Shown: piece after piece, positions 15,780 through 25,600 of the stretch | How the letters are laid out: the number at the start of each line of letters is the position of its first letter | How positions within the stretch are numbered: the stretch's first letter is position 1 | DNA from: Saccharothrix sp. NRRL B-16348 | Lineage (GTDB): Bacteria; Actinomycetota; Actinomycetes; Mycobacteriales; Pseudonocardiaceae | Assembly: GCF_001280085.1 (NCBI RefSeq) | Contig: NZ_LGED01000196.1 | Location: 151,786 to 215,785, forward strand | Reading direction: 5' to 3' | DNA length: 64,000 bases | Program-made: the position numbers and the translations under genes | The notes under the pieces: generated by a model | Seen by the model: only the letters and a program-made list of their open reading frames with translations | What the model was told of the DNA's origin: nothing | The model's database searches: none

Positions 15780-17113
15780 CCGGCCACCGCCAGCGCGCCC
15801 GCCAGGTCGGCGATGAGGTCGTCCACGTGCTCCAGGCCGATGGACAGCCGGATCGACCCGGGCGACACGCCCGCGGCCAGCCGGTCCTGCTCGGGGACCT
15901 GGGCGTGCGTGGTGGACGCGGGGTGGGTGGCCATCGAGCGCACGTCGCCGATGTTGGTCACGTGCGAGATCATCCGCAGCGCCTCGATGAACCGGGTGCC
16001 CGCGGTGAGCCCGCCCGCCAGCTCGAACTGCACCAGCGGACCGCCGTTGCCGCCGGTGTACCGCCGCAGCCGCGCCACCTCCTCGGCGTTGCCGAGGCCG
16101 GGGTGCCGGACCGCGACCACCGAGGGCTGGGCGGCCAGGTACCGCGCCACCGCTTCGGCGTTCTCGCCGTGCGCCCGCATCCGCAGCGGGAGCGTCTCGA
16201 TGCCCTGGATCAGCAGGAACGCGTTGAACGGGCTGAGGCACGGCCCGAGGTCGCGCATCAGCGTCTCGCGGGCCTTGAGCAGGAACGGGCTGCGCCCGAG
16301 CGCGCTGTCGAGGTTCGCGCCCGCCTCGGTCCACACCACGTTGCCGTGCGCCGGGTCCGGCTCGGTGAGCAGCGGGTGCCGCTCGGCGTGCCGCGCCCAG
16401 TCGAACCGGTTGGAGTCGACGATCAGGCCGCCCAGCGCGCTGCCGTGGCCGCCGATGTACTTCGTCGCCGAGTAGACCAGGATGTGCGCGCCGAACTCCA
16501 GCGGGCGGCACACCAGCGGCAGCATGGTGTTGTCCAGCACCAGCGGCACGCCGACGTCCTCGGCGATCGCGGCGACCTCCTCGATCGGGAACAGCCGCAG
16601 CTTCGGGTTGGGCAGGGTCTCGCCGAAGTAGCACCGGGTCCGCGAGTCGGTGGCGTCGGCGAAGTTCTCCGGCTTGTCGGGGCTGACGAACCGGGTCTCG
16701 ATGCCGAACCGGGCGAACGTGTTGGCCAGCAGGTTCCACGTGCCGCCGTACAGCTCGTTGGAGCTGACCACGTTGTCGCCCGCCTGGCACATGTTGAGCA
16801 GCGCCAGGGTGATCGCCGCCTGCCCGGAGGAGACGGCCAGGGCCGCCGGGGCGTCGTCTACCGCGGCGATCCTGGCTTCGAGCACGTCGCACGTGGGGTT
16901 GTTCAACCGCGTGTAGGCGTGGCCGTCGACGCGCAGGTCGAAGATGTCGGCGGCGGTGGCCGCGTCGGGCAGTTCGTACGCCGCGGTCTGGAAGATCGGC
17001 GTCACCACCGGGTCGGTGATGCCCAGGCGCAGCTCGGCGCCGCCGTGCACGACGCCCGACTCGACCCGCCGGTAGACCTTCCTGGCCGACCGCGGCCGTT
17101 CAGGCGGCGACAT
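15776..17113 (-). CDS. O-acetylhomoserine (thiol)-lyase-like PLP enzyme (MetY family)
   Basis: A 445-residue fold-type I Cys/Met-metabolism PLP enzyme of the MetY branch. It has GHAYTRLNNPTCDVLEARIA, the SSGQAAITLALL PLP-phosphate region, and SATKYIGGHGSALGG with the PLP lysine near residue 217; SIGLEHVDDL near the end is family-typical. MetY replaces the gamma-acetoxy group of O-acetylhomoserine with a sulfur nucleophile; relatives such as fungal LolC form a C-N bond instead. O-acetylhomoserine could come from the nearby MetX module. The start overlaps the desaturase stop by 14 bp. A methionine-biosynthetic role is possible, but the operon partners argue for a specialised gamma-replacement. 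Confidence 0.88.
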   Translation of the reverse strand: MSPPERPRSARKVYRRVESGVVHGGAELRLGITDPVVTPIFQTAAYELPDAATAADIFDLRVDGHAYTRLNNPTCDVLEARIAAVDDAPAALAVSSGQAAITLALLNMCQAGDNVVSSNELYGGTWNLLANTFARFGIETRFVSPDKPENFADATDSRTRCYFGETLPNPKLRLFPIEEVAAIAEDVGVPLVLDNTMLPLVCRPLEFGAHILVYSATKYIGGHGSALGGLIVDSNRFDWARHAERHPLLTEPDPAHGNVVWTEAGANLDSALGRSPFLLKARETLMRDLGPCLSPFNAFLLIQGIETLPLRMRAHGENAEAVARYLAAQPSVVAVRHPGLGNAEEVARLRRYTGGNGGPLVQFELAGGLTAGTRFIEALRMISHVTNIGDVRSMATHPASTTHAQVPEQDRLAAGVSPGSIRLSIGLEHVDDLIADLAGALAVAG

Positions 17114-18170
17114 GCGGCTGCTCCGGCTTGTAGGTCATCGACTCCACGATGGCGCCGATCGCGCTCTGCTGCCCCTCGGGCCCCTTGGTGAACAGGCCGC
17201 CCAACTGGCGGTCGACCGCCGCGTAGTTCGGGTCGGCCAGCCGCACCCGCCGCGCCTTGCCGAGGTTCCAGAACGGCGTGCGCGGGTCGAGGTGGTGCTC
17301 CAGGTGGTAGTTGTCGTTGTGGATGCCGGTGAGGAACTTCTCCCACGTGCGGCTCTTGCGGTTGCGCGTCATGTAGAGGTCCACGTTGGAGTCGCGCACC
17401 AGGGGAGTGTGCTCGGACAGCTCGATGTACCAGCCCAGGATCTGGAAGCTGGTCAGGTAGGGCACCACCCAGAACAGCAGCAGCTCGAGCGTCCAGCCCT
17501 GCGACGCGCACACCGCGACGACGGTCGTCCAGAACGCCCAGAAGCCGACGCGGTCGAGCACCCGCTTGCGCTTGCCGATCGGGGTCTGCGGTGTGTCCGC
17601 GGACCGCACGCGGCCCTGCTTGAGGAGCCGGTACCGGTTGCGCACCAAGTACTTCAGGTAGGCCCACGTCTGCGTGCCGAACAACGGCATGATGACCGTG
17701 CGGAGCACGTACGCGCGCGGCGAGGACATCTCGTAGGCCCGCTGCTCGATGAAGAACCGCAGGTCCGGGTCGCCCTCGGGGTTGCCCAGCTTCGGGTGGT
17801 GCGTGAAGACGTGGGAGATCTTGTACGCGTAGTGCTGCTGGAAGATCGGGTACGCGGTGAGCACGGTGCCGACGAACAGCTGCACCTTGCGGTTGGACGC
17901 CCCGATGCCGTGCGCGCAGTCGTGCAGGATGGTCGACAGCCCGCGCTGGCGCGCGCCGATCACGAGCACCGCCAACGGGTAGAACCAGTAGGACACGCCG
18001 ACGCACAGCCAGGTGCAGAAGGCCATCCACACGAGGTCTTCCAGCCAGGCCAGCAGGGCGTGCCAGTTGTCGCTGCGGTTGAGCTCCTTGATGCCGCTCT
18101 CGACTTCCTTCGGGAAGCGGTACATCCGGTAGCGCTTCCCGTCGAACGCCCAGGTGTACTCATCGGACAT
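17100..18170 (-). CDS. Membrane fatty-acid-desaturase-like di-iron enzyme
   Basis: A 356-residue integral membrane protein with the three histidine boxes of the desaturase/hydroxylase superfamily: HDCAH near residue 81, HVFTHH near 120 and HLEHH near 288, ligands for two irons. Hydrophobic spans lie between the boxes (VWMAFCTWLCVGVSYWFYPL, LLFWVVPYLTSF). These enzymes use O2 to desaturate or hydroxylate lipids, but family members also act on small molecules. The ATG at 18170 is preferred because GGAGAGGAG precedes it. It is flanked in one operon by two PLP enzymes, so the substrate may be amino-acid-derived rather than a membrane lipid. Confidence 0.87.
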   Translation of the reverse strand: MSDEYTWAFDGKRYRMYRFPKEVESGIKELNRSDNWHALLAWLEDLVWMAFCTWLCVGVSYWFYPLAVLVIGARQRGLSTILHDCAHGIGASNRKVQLFVGTVLTAYPIFQQHYAYKISHVFTHHPKLGNPEGDPDLRFFIEQRAYEMSSPRAYVLRTVIMPLFGTQTWAYLKYLVRNRYRLLKQGRVRSADTPQTPIGKRKRVLDRVGFWAFWTTVVAVCASQGWTLELLLFWVVPYLTSFQILGWYIELSEHTPLVRDSNVDLYMTRNRKSRTWEKFLTGIHNDNYHLEHHLDPRTPFWNLGKARRVRLADPNYAAVDRQLGGLFTKGPEGQQSAIGAIVESMTYKPEQPHVAA

Positions 18171-18213
18171 CAGCGGCTCCTCTCCCACGGAGTTCCGTTG
18201 TGGCGCACCGGTC

Positions 18214-19392
18214 TCAGTGGCCGGTGGCGCCGAAGCAGTGGCTGGGCAGCGGCGGGAAGCCGTTGAACCCGACGGACGCGTACGGCGTCGTGTAGGCGCC
18301 GGTCGCGAGGATGTCGACGTGGTCGCCCGGCCGCAGGTCGACGGGCAGCGACACCGGTGTGCGCTCGTACAGGACGTCGGTGCTGTCGCACGTCGGCCCC
18401 GCGAGCACGACGGGCGCCGCCTCGTCGGCGAACCGGCCGTCGGCGCGGACCGCCACGACGGGGAACGCGATGGCCTCGCCCTCGGTCTCGACCAGGCCGT
18501 TGTACCGGCCGACGTCGAGGTAGACCCAGCGCAGGCCGTGCTCCCGCTCGGTCACCAGCACGACCTCGGACCGGATCATGCCGGCGTCGCCGGGCAGGTA
18601 CCGGCCCGGCTCGACGATCAGCGCGGGCCGGGTCGCGAAGGACTCCGCGACGGCCCGCTCGATCGCGGTGAAGTAGTCCTGGAGCGCGGGCACGGTGGCC
18701 TCGTAGCGGACCGGCAGCCCGCCGCCGAGGTTGAGCAGGTCCAGCTCGATCCCCTCGGCGGCCAGCTTGGCCGCGACGCGCGCGGCGGTCGCGACCCCGG
18801 TCGCCCAGCTGTCCGGCTCCCGCTGCTGCGACCCGACGTGGAACGTCGTGCCGCGCGGCCGGAGCCCGAGGGACACCGCGTCGCGCAGCAGCGTGACCGC
18901 GTCCTCCTCGGTGCAGCCGAACTTCCGGCTGATCGGCCACTGCGCGCCGGTCGTGCGGACGATGAAGCGGCAGCACACCTCCGCGCCGGGCGCGGCCCGC
19001 GCGACCTTCTCCAGTTCCGCCGCCGAGTCGATCGAGTAGAGCCGGACGCCGCGCTCGTGCGCGTGGCGGATCGCCGACTCCTTCTTCACCGTGTTGCCGA
19101 ACGAGATCGACGCCGGATCGGCGCCCGCGGCCAGGCACGCGTCGAGCTCGCCGACGCTGGCGACGTCGAAGCCGCAGCCGAGTTCCACCAAGTGCCGCAA
19201 CAGGTCCGGGTCGCCGTTGGCCTTCACGGCGTAGTAGACGGCGGCGTCCGGCAGGCCCGCGCGCAGCTCCCGGTACCGGGCGGCGACGACGTCGAGGTCG
19301 AGGAGCAGGCACGGCGTCTCGGGCCGGGTGGCGTCGAAGAAGTCGCGATGCGTCGAGTAGCGCGCAGGGTCCACCGGTCTGTCGTCGATCAC
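18214..19392 (-). CDS. Ornithine/lysine decarboxylase-like fold-type III PLP enzyme
   Basis: A 392-residue alanine-racemase-fold decarboxylase. The PLP lysine is in YYAVKANGD (about residue 56), the glycine-rich phosphate site is LLNLGGGLPV, and the C-terminal active-site motif is GPTCDSTDVLYE, matching the Cys-Asp pair of ornithine decarboxylase. It would remove the alpha-carboxyl of ornithine, lysine or a related diamino acid. The frame is open further upstream, but the GTG at 19392 with GGAAGG before it gives the family N-terminus. It is the first gene of the four-gene operon. The pairing with a MetY-like enzyme recalls LolC/LolD of fungal loline biosynthesis (analogy only). Confidence 0.85.
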   Translation of the reverse strand: MIDDRPVDPARYSTHRDFFDATRPETPCLLLDLDVVAARYRELRAGLPDAAVYYAVKANGDPDLLRHLVELGCGFDVASVGELDACLAAGADPASISFGNTVKKESAIRHAHERGVRLYSIDSAAELEKVARAAPGAEVCCRFIVRTTGAQWPISRKFGCTEEDAVTLLRDAVSLGLRPRGTTFHVGSQQREPDSWATGVATAARVAAKLAAEGIELDLLNLGGGLPVRYEATVPALQDYFTAIERAVAESFATRPALIVEPGRYLPGDAGMIRSEVVLVTEREHGLRWVYLDVGRYNGLVETEGEAIAFPVVAVRADGRFADEAAPVVLAGPTCDSTDVLYERTPVSLPVDLRPGDHVDILATGAYTTPYASVGFNGFPPLPSHCFGATGH

Positions 19393-19585
19393 TGTGAAGC
19401 CTTCCACCCCAGGAAGAGACGTTCGGGTCGATCTTGACAGCCCTGGCCGCGGACACCGCCGTCGTGGCTGGCCGTCATCATGCCGACGCGCCGGACGCGG
19501 TGTCAACGAATGCCGACGCCGTGACTTCGGCATGCCCCCCGACGTGGAATTCCCTGTAGCGCAACGATGTCGGCGGCACGCCGCC

Positions 19586-19707
19586 TCACCCGCCGGCGCT
19601 CTCCCGGACCTCCAGCCTGAACGGCGTCCGCACCCGCTCCGGCGGCAAACCGGCGGTCCCCACGCGCCGCCGCAGCAGGTCGACGGCGGCCTCGGCGGGC
19701 GACCCCG
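19586..19707 (-). pseudogene. LacI-family C-terminal remnant
   Basis: Reading the minus strand toward the stop at 19586-19588 gives SPAEAAVDLLRRRVGT followed by RVRTPFRLEVRESAG. This is the characteristic last helix and strand of a LacI regulator (hexapeptide-like LEVRES ending). There is no upstream HTH or sugar-binding domain: the plus-strand fragment begins where this one ends. It is a decayed tail of about 40 codons. No function is expected. Confidence 0.5.
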
Positions 19708-19805
19708 GCCACGAGTACAGCCCCAGCGGCCAGTTCTTCGCCTACGAGCAGGTGTTCAGCACCGCCCAGCTCAACGACCGCTACACCGGCATGGTCCGCA
19801 GCACA
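19707..19805 (+). pseudogene. Short plus-strand coding remnant of unknown family
   Basis: The plus frame from 19707 reads GHEYSPSGQFFAYEQV then FSTAQLNDRYTGMVRS, a composition typical of a folded enzyme rather than random GC-rich translation. It has no start, abuts the LacI tail on one side and overlaps the 3' end of the DinB-like gene on the other. I cannot name the parent family. Confidence 0.3.
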
Positions 19806-20302
19806 CCGCGCACGAAGGCGGCCTGCCCGACGTGCTGGAGGTCGTCCTCGACCACGCTCAGCAGCCGCACGGCGAGCGTCACGGGTGGGTCCCACGACTC
19901 GTCCACCACCCTGGACAGGTCACGGGCCCGCAGGCCTTCCAGGTAGGCCGCGGTCCGGTCGTGCACGGCCCGGTGGTAGTCCAGCAGCAGGTCGGCGGGC
20001 GCGTCGACGGCCGCGACCTGGTCGCCGCCGTGGCCGTAACCGGTGTCGGTGGCGGGCAGCGGCAGGTCGAAGCGCTCGACCCAGCCGTCGCCGGTCCAGA
20101 CCTGGTCGGTGTCCGCGACGTCCGCCACGTGGTCGTCCTGCACCCTGGTCAGGTGCCAGACCAGCCACGCGATCGAGTTGGCCGAGCCACCCACCCGGTA
20201 CGTCAGCTGCGGTCCGGTGAGGTCGTCCAGCACCTGTTCCACGGACTCCCGCACGCGCCCGAACCCGTCCAGGAGCACGTCCACCGCGCTGACCTCGGCC
20301 AT
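19781..20302 (-). CDS. DinB/DUF664-family protein
   Basis: A 173-residue four-helix-bundle protein of the DinB/DUF664 group. SIAWLVWHLTRVQDDHVADV carries a metal-ligand type histidine, and DLQHVGQAAFVRGVL near the C-terminus carries another. Members are metal-binding and some are bacillithiol- or mycothiol-dependent transferases; here the activity is unknown. The ATG at 20302 has GGAGG 9 bases upstream. The C-terminal residues (RTMPV) are unlike the family and coincide with the neighbouring scar, so the end may have been rebuilt by a rearrangement. Confidence 0.75.
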   Translation of the reverse strand: MAEVSAVDVLLDGFGRVRESVEQVLDDLTGPQLTYRVGGSANSIAWLVWHLTRVQDDHVADVADTDQVWTGDGWVERFDLPLPATDTGYGHGGDQVAAVDAPADLLLDYHRAVHDRTAAYLEGLRARDLSRVVDESWDPPVTLAVRLLSVVEDDLQHVGQAAFVRGVLRTMPV

Positions 20303-20389
20303 GGCACTCAACCTCCGTCCGTCGACGCCCTTCACCGGCACGCTACCGCCGGGCCGCGATCTCCGCGGGCCGGGCGAGCCGCCGGACCG

Positions 20390-21514
20390 CTACTCGAAGA
20401 ACTTCAAGCTCCAGCCGGTGTCCGCGGTCGGGCCCGGGACGTTCGCGCGGCGGTAGGTCGTGTTGCCCCACCAGGCGAACGTGCCGGTGTACCAGTAGCG
20501 GTTGTCCCAGTGGTAGGGCGTGCCCTTGGGCACCGCGTGGTACATCATCGGGAACTTCGGGCCGGCCGGCGGACTGGTCGCGATGTCGCCGTCGAGCAGC
20601 ACGAACGTGTGGTGGCCTGGCCCGTTGACGTGCAGGGTCGGGTCCCAGCCGGTCATCATGGTCGCCCGGTTGGAGCCGAACAGGCAGCCGTTGGACTTGT
20701 ACCAGTCCCACACGTGCGTGGGGTCGCCGCCGGCGCGCAGCCGCAGGTCGGCCAGGCAGTACTGCTCGCTCCAGCTGCCGTTGGCCGAGTACACCACGTG
20801 CAGTTGGCCGTTGGGGTCCTTGATGACCTCGGGCGCCTCGTTGATGAACGGGTTGCCGACCACTCGTTCCCACGGCTCGCGCGGCTGCGAGATGACGTAG
20901 CGGTCGCCGACCGGCGTGAGCGGGCCGGACATGCGGACGATGTAGAGGTTCTGCTCGACGTTGGTCGCGCACTCCCAGCCCGACCAGATGAAGTAGCGCT
21001 GACCGTTGAACGTCACCGGCACGCCGTCGATGGCCCACCGGTCACCCGGCAGGGCGAGCGCGACCTCGCCGGTGTAGCCGGTGTCCGGCGAGGCCGAGCT
21101 GATCGCGTACATGCGGTGCGCCGCGTCGTTGCCCGCGGTGAAGTAGATGTAGTAGCGGCCGCCGTCCCGGACGATCTCGGGCGCCCACACCGAGCCGAGG
21201 TTGCGCGTGTCCCGCCACACGAGGCGCGCGGGTGCGGCGGCCAGGGCGTCCGGGGACGACGCCCGGCGGACCTGGATGCCGCCGCCGCCCACCTGAGCCG
21301 AGACGTAGGTGCCGCCGACGCGGATCACGCTGGGGTCCGCGGCGCGCAGACCGGTCCGCCCCAGGGCCGACAACGAGCAGTCGTCCGGTGCCACCGGTTC
21401 AGCGGAAGCGGGCGGCCCGGTGAGGGCGAGGGTGGCGACGACGGCGGTCGCGGCTGCCGTGAGCCGCCTGATCAGTGCGGCGGATGTTCCTTCGGTGCCG
21501 GAGGAGAAACGCAT
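20390..21514 (-). CDS. Secreted glycoside hydrolase family 43-like protein
   Basis: A 374-residue exported protein. Residues 1-38 form a signal peptide (LIRRLTAAATAVVATLALTG, cleavage near ASA). The mature part has the five-bladed propeller signatures of GH43: ADPSVIRVGGTYV (base Asp), VWAPEIVRDGGRYYIYFT, ALPGDRWAIDGVPV and NPFINEAPEVIKDPNG (general acid Glu). GH43 enzymes release arabinose or xylose units from plant polysaccharides. It stands alone on the minus strand, but other secreted polysaccharidases in the window point to a plant-biomass lifestyle. Substrate not assignable. Confidence 0.8.
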   Translation of the reverse strand: MRFSSGTEGTSAALIRRLTAAATAVVATLALTGPPASAEPVAPDDCSLSALGRTGLRAADPSVIRVGGTYVSAQVGGGGIQVRRASSPDALAAAPARLVWRDTRNLGSVWAPEIVRDGGRYYIYFTAGNDAAHRMYAISSASPDTGYTGEVALALPGDRWAIDGVPVTFNGQRYFIWSGWECATNVEQNLYIVRMSGPLTPVGDRYVISQPREPWERVVGNPFINEAPEVIKDPNGQLHVVYSANGSWSEQYCLADLRLRAGGDPTHVWDWYKSNGCLFGSNRATMMTGWDPTLHVNGPGHHTFVLLDGDIATSPPAGPKFPMMYHAVPKGTPYHWDNRYWYTGTFAWWGNTTYRRANVPGPTADTGWSLKFFE

Positions 21515-21557
21515 GAAACTCCTTAGGGCCGGTTCGAGTTCTGTCTACGGTAGGGCG

Positions 21558-22544
21558 ATGAGCGCGCCCGATGAGGTAGCCGTGACTGCCGCGGCGACGT
21601 GGGCGACCACCGTGAGCCGTCGCCGCTACCGAAAGCGCCGGCACGAACTCGACGCCCTCGTGGTCGGCCTGGTCCCCTCCTACCGCCAGACCATCGACGA
21701 CGAGCTCCAGCACTTCGCGGAGGCGGTCGCGGGTTCCAGGGAGCGGTACGACGAGAGGCACTCGGGTGCCGGGGACGGTCGGCGCCCGCCGTCGCGGGTG
21801 GCCCTCTTCTGGACCGGCATCTTGGGCGTCGTCGGTGCGTTCGCGGTCATGTTCCCGGTCGGCGGGCGATCGGGCGGTGCGGCGGAGATCGAGGCATCGG
21901 TCTGGCAGTACCTGGTGATCCTGTCGTCCGCCCTGTTCACCCTCGGCGTCGTCGCCGACATGCTGTACGGGCTCCCTTCGCGGCCGGGCATCCCGCCCGG
22001 GAAAGGGCTGGCCGGCCTGCCCATCACCATGGGCGTGCCGACGATCGCGCTCATGGTGTGGCGGGTCGACCAGGACATCGGGGTCGACGTCGTCTGGGTC
22101 GTCGTCACGGCCGCCGCGCTCGCGGTGAGCGTCGTCCACGAACTGGTCCGGCGGGGTCGGCGCAAGCGTGATCCCAAGCTGACGAAACAGGTCGACGGCA
22201 GCGAGGACGTACGAAGGCGAGCACTGCGCGACCTCGTTCACCAGCACGCCGAACAGCACGCCGAGCGCATCACCCGGGCGTTCGAGGCATTGCCCCCGGC
22301 CGATCGCGATCGGCTCACCCGGGCGCTGGACGGTGCGGCCCGGGCACTGCGCGACCGGGGCTTCATCCTCACCCCGAATCCACGCGCGGCAAAGATGAAC
22401 GCCCGCGCAGCCCACCGCTTTCGGTGGAGGAAGATGGTGCCGGGACTCCTGCTGCTGGAGCACAAGGCGCGGGAAGTCTGGCACCCCAAGACCTTCTGGT
22501 CCGTCTCCGAGTTCGCACCGCAACCACGTTCGTCCCGCAAGTAG
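21558..22544 (+). CDS. Hypothetical four-helix membrane protein
   Basis: A 328-residue protein with four predicted membrane segments (VALFWTGILGVVGAFAVMF, YLVILSSALFTLGVVADML, GLPITMGVPTIALMVW, VVWVVVTAAALAVSVV) and charged cytoplasmic ends. The C-terminal third has a helical segment RDLVHQHAEQHAERITRAFE and a basic tail. The frame extends upstream over the GH43 promoter, so the ATG at 21558 is the likelier start. No family recognised. A strong hairpin terminates it. Confidence 0.6.
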   Translation: MSAPDEVAVTAAATWATTVSRRRYRKRRHELDALVVGLVPSYRQTIDDELQHFAEAVAGSRERYDERHSGAGDGRRPPSRVALFWTGILGVVGAFAVMFPVGGRSGGAAEIEASVWQYLVILSSALFTLGVVADMLYGLPSRPGIPPGKGLAGLPITMGVPTIALMVWRVDQDIGVDVVWVVVTAAALAVSVVHELVRRGRRKRDPKLTKQVDGSEDVRRRALRDLVHQHAEQHAERITRAFEALPPADRDRLTRALDGAARALRDRGFILTPNPRAAKMNARAAHRFRWRKMVPGLLLLEHKAREVWHPKTFWSVSEFAPQPRSSRK

Positions 22545-22569
22545 ACCTGGGCGAAGTGGCTCGACACGC

Positions 22570-22605
22570 GACGAGGGGCGGGTGCCGCGGCACCCGCCCC
22601 TCGTC
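22570..22605. terminator. Perfect 36-bp palindrome, bidirectional terminator
   Basis: Bases 22570-22587 (GACGAGGGGCGGGTGCCG) are followed immediately by their exact reverse complement to 22605. The stem lies between the convergent ends of the membrane-protein gene and the carboxylase gene, so it should stop transcription both ways. Confidence 0.85.
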
Positions 22606-22616
22606 AGCCGTTCCCG

Positions 22617-25600
22617 TTACGCCGGACGGGACTCCAGCGCCTGGATGATCCGCGGCCGCAGCTCGACGGCCGGCACGACGGCGTCGACCGAACCGACCTC
22701 GACCGCGCGCTCGATGCTGTGGATCCGGTCGAACTCGCGCGCGATCTCGCCCTGCTTCTCGGTCCGGACCGCGGCGCGCAGCTCGTCCAGCTCGGCGGTC
22801 AGCGCGGCCCGGTCGGCGCCGGTCGCGGCGGCGCTCCTGGCCTCCAGGTCGCGGACCCGGGCGTCGGCCGCGGTGCGGGCCGTGACCTCGCGCGTGAACA
22901 CGACCGCGGCGGCGGGTGCGCCACCGAGCACGGAGGCGAACGAGCCCTCCACCGCGAGCACGGTCATGTTCGGGTTCAGCGCCTTGGAGAACACCACGAA
23001 CGCGCCGCCGTGGTACCGGGAGATCACGCAGAACACGATCGGCCCCCGGAAGTTCACCACCGCCCGGCCGATCTCCGCGCCGTACTCCAGCTGGAGCTTG
23101 CGCATCGACTCGGGCGAGCCGTCGAACCCGGACAGGTTCGCCAGCACCACGACCGGCCGGTTGCCGCTGGCCGCGTTGATCGCCCGCGCCACCTTCTTCG
23201 ACGACCGCGGGAACAACGTGCCCGCGGTGTAGGTGTCCGGGCCGTCGGTGGGCGGGAAGCCGCGCCGCTCCACCGGACGCGACTCGATGCCCACCAGGCA
23301 GACCGGGATGCCGCCCAGGTGCGCGTCCTGCACGACCGCCGTCTCGGCGTCGGCCATGCCCGCCCAGCGCTCCAGCACCGGGCGGTCCTGGTCGGACAGC
23401 GCGCGCATGACGGCCCGGATGTCGAACGGCTTCTTGCGGTCCGGGTTGTCCAGCGCGGAGAAGATCTGCCCGACGCTGGTGAAGTCGCTGCCCGGCGCCT
23501 GGTGCGGGTAGCCGGTCACGTCGCGGTCGTGCGGGTCGGTCGTCGGCGCCCGCCGCGGCCCGTCCTCACCCGGCGCGACGTACGTGTGGTCGTAGTAGGT
23601 CATCAGCAGGTCACGCGCCGAGGCCAGGTCGGGCGCCCAGTACTGCGCCTGCCCGTTCGGGCCCATGACCCGGTCGTACCCGCCGATGCCGAAGTTGTCC
23701 TCCGCCGACACGCCGCCGGAGTAGTCCAGCGACTGCTTGCCGGTGAGCACCATGGCCGAGTCGGGCGTCATGACCAGCACGCCCTTGGTGTGCATGAGCA
23801 TCGTGGCTTCGGCGTTCCAGTACGGCTGCGCGCCCACGTTGATGCCCGCGACCACGATGTTGATCTCGCCGCCGCCCTGGGTGAACTCCACGATCCGCTT
23901 GAGCGCGGCGGCCACCCAGTCCATGTTCTCGGTGCCGGACTCCATGGAGATCCGGGCGCCGGCGGACAACGCGTACCACTCCACCGGCACCCGGAGCCGC
24001 TCGGCCAGGTCCAGCGCGGCGATCACCCGGCGGCACTCCGGCTCGGACAGCGCGCCGAGGGAGCCGGTCGGGTCGCCGAGCAGCACGACCCGGGTGACGC
24101 CCTGCGGGTGCCGCTCGGTCGGGGTGCTGACCACGCCCGCGACCATCGCCGCGGTGTTGCGCCCCTTCGGGCGGTCCACCGGCACCAGCGCGTGCGTCTC
24201 GTCCAGGTCGTACTCGGTGAACTCGCCGATCATGCCGGTGATCTCGTACGGGTACACCGTGTTGCGGCTGCTCGCCCGCAGCACCTTCTGCCGGTAGCCG
24301 TCCAGCGGCGGGATCGGCGCGGCGGACGGCTCGCCGATGGTGAGCGCCGGCGTCCCGGTGGCGTCGAAGGAGATCCGCAGCGCGACCCGCACCAGCTCAC
24401 CGGTCTCCAGCCGCTGCCGGAGGATGAACTCGATCTCCTCCAGGCCCGCGCCCGCCGTGGTGGGCAGGATCCGCTTCGCCAGCATCTCCAGCTCGTCGCG
24501 GGTGATGTCGCTGGCGGGCCAGACGTAGACCACGATGCGGTTGGTGTCGAACCGGGCCGACGACGACCGCCGCGACTGGGCGCGCCGGATCGAGTCCAGG
24601 CAGGTGGCCAGCGCGTTCTCCGCGGTCGGCAGCGCCGCGAGGCGGCCGTCGTGGTCGCGCAGCGCCACCAGGTCCCGGACCTGGCTGAACGCCACGATCC
24701 GCTCGTCCGCCCGGTTGTCCCGGGCGGCGCAGTGGAACAGGTACACGTCCTCGTCCGACGAGGGCAGCCGCGTGAGGTCGAACTCGCGCAGGCGCTCCAG
24801 CTGCATCCGCTGGGCGATGTACGGGTGCAGGCCCCGGATCAGCCGGTCCTCGGCCATCCCGGCCTCGGACGGGCGGAACGTCACGTGCTGGTGCCCGACC
24901 GCGCCGCCGCGGCCCGCGACGGTGAGCGTGAGCCTGCGGACCTGCTCCGGCAGCGGGTGCGCGCTGACCACGGCGGCCAGTGCGGCGGCCAGCTCGGCGG
25001 CGTCCTCCGGCTGGTCGCGCCACGCCAGGTAGACGTCCGCCTCCAGCGTGCCCGTGCCGGCCGCCAGGGTGCCGAGGGCGCGCAGCGCCTCACCGAGGTC
25101 GTCGTGGCCGGTCGCGGTGGACACCACGGTGAAGTCGGTGCGCTCGGCGATCACGAGGGTGCGCTCGCCGACCGTGCTGGTCCGGACGTCGACCAGGCGG
25201 TTGTTGCCGTAGTACCGCCGGGTCAGCACCTCCAGCATCAGCGCGTCGTCCATCGGGCTGCGCTCCAGGTACTGGCTGAACAGCCGCACGAGCGGTTCGG
25301 TCGTCCGGACCATGCGGGCGACCCGCTCGTCGCGGTCCACGGCGTCCGGGTGCTCGGTCAGGTACCGCACGTGCCTGCGGACCTCGGCGTAGGCGCGGGC
25401 CCGGTTGCGGCGCAGCAGCGGCTGGCCGAGCCAGGCGAACACGACGCCGCGCGCGAGGTCGGAGACCGCGGGGAACCGCACCTGGGTGGCCGAGACGAGG
25501 TGTTCCAGGGCGAGCCCGACGGTGTCGCGCAGCGCGTCGTCCGGCGGTGCCTCGGTCAGCCACGACCGCAGGATCGCCGCCACCACCCCCGCGTCGGCCG

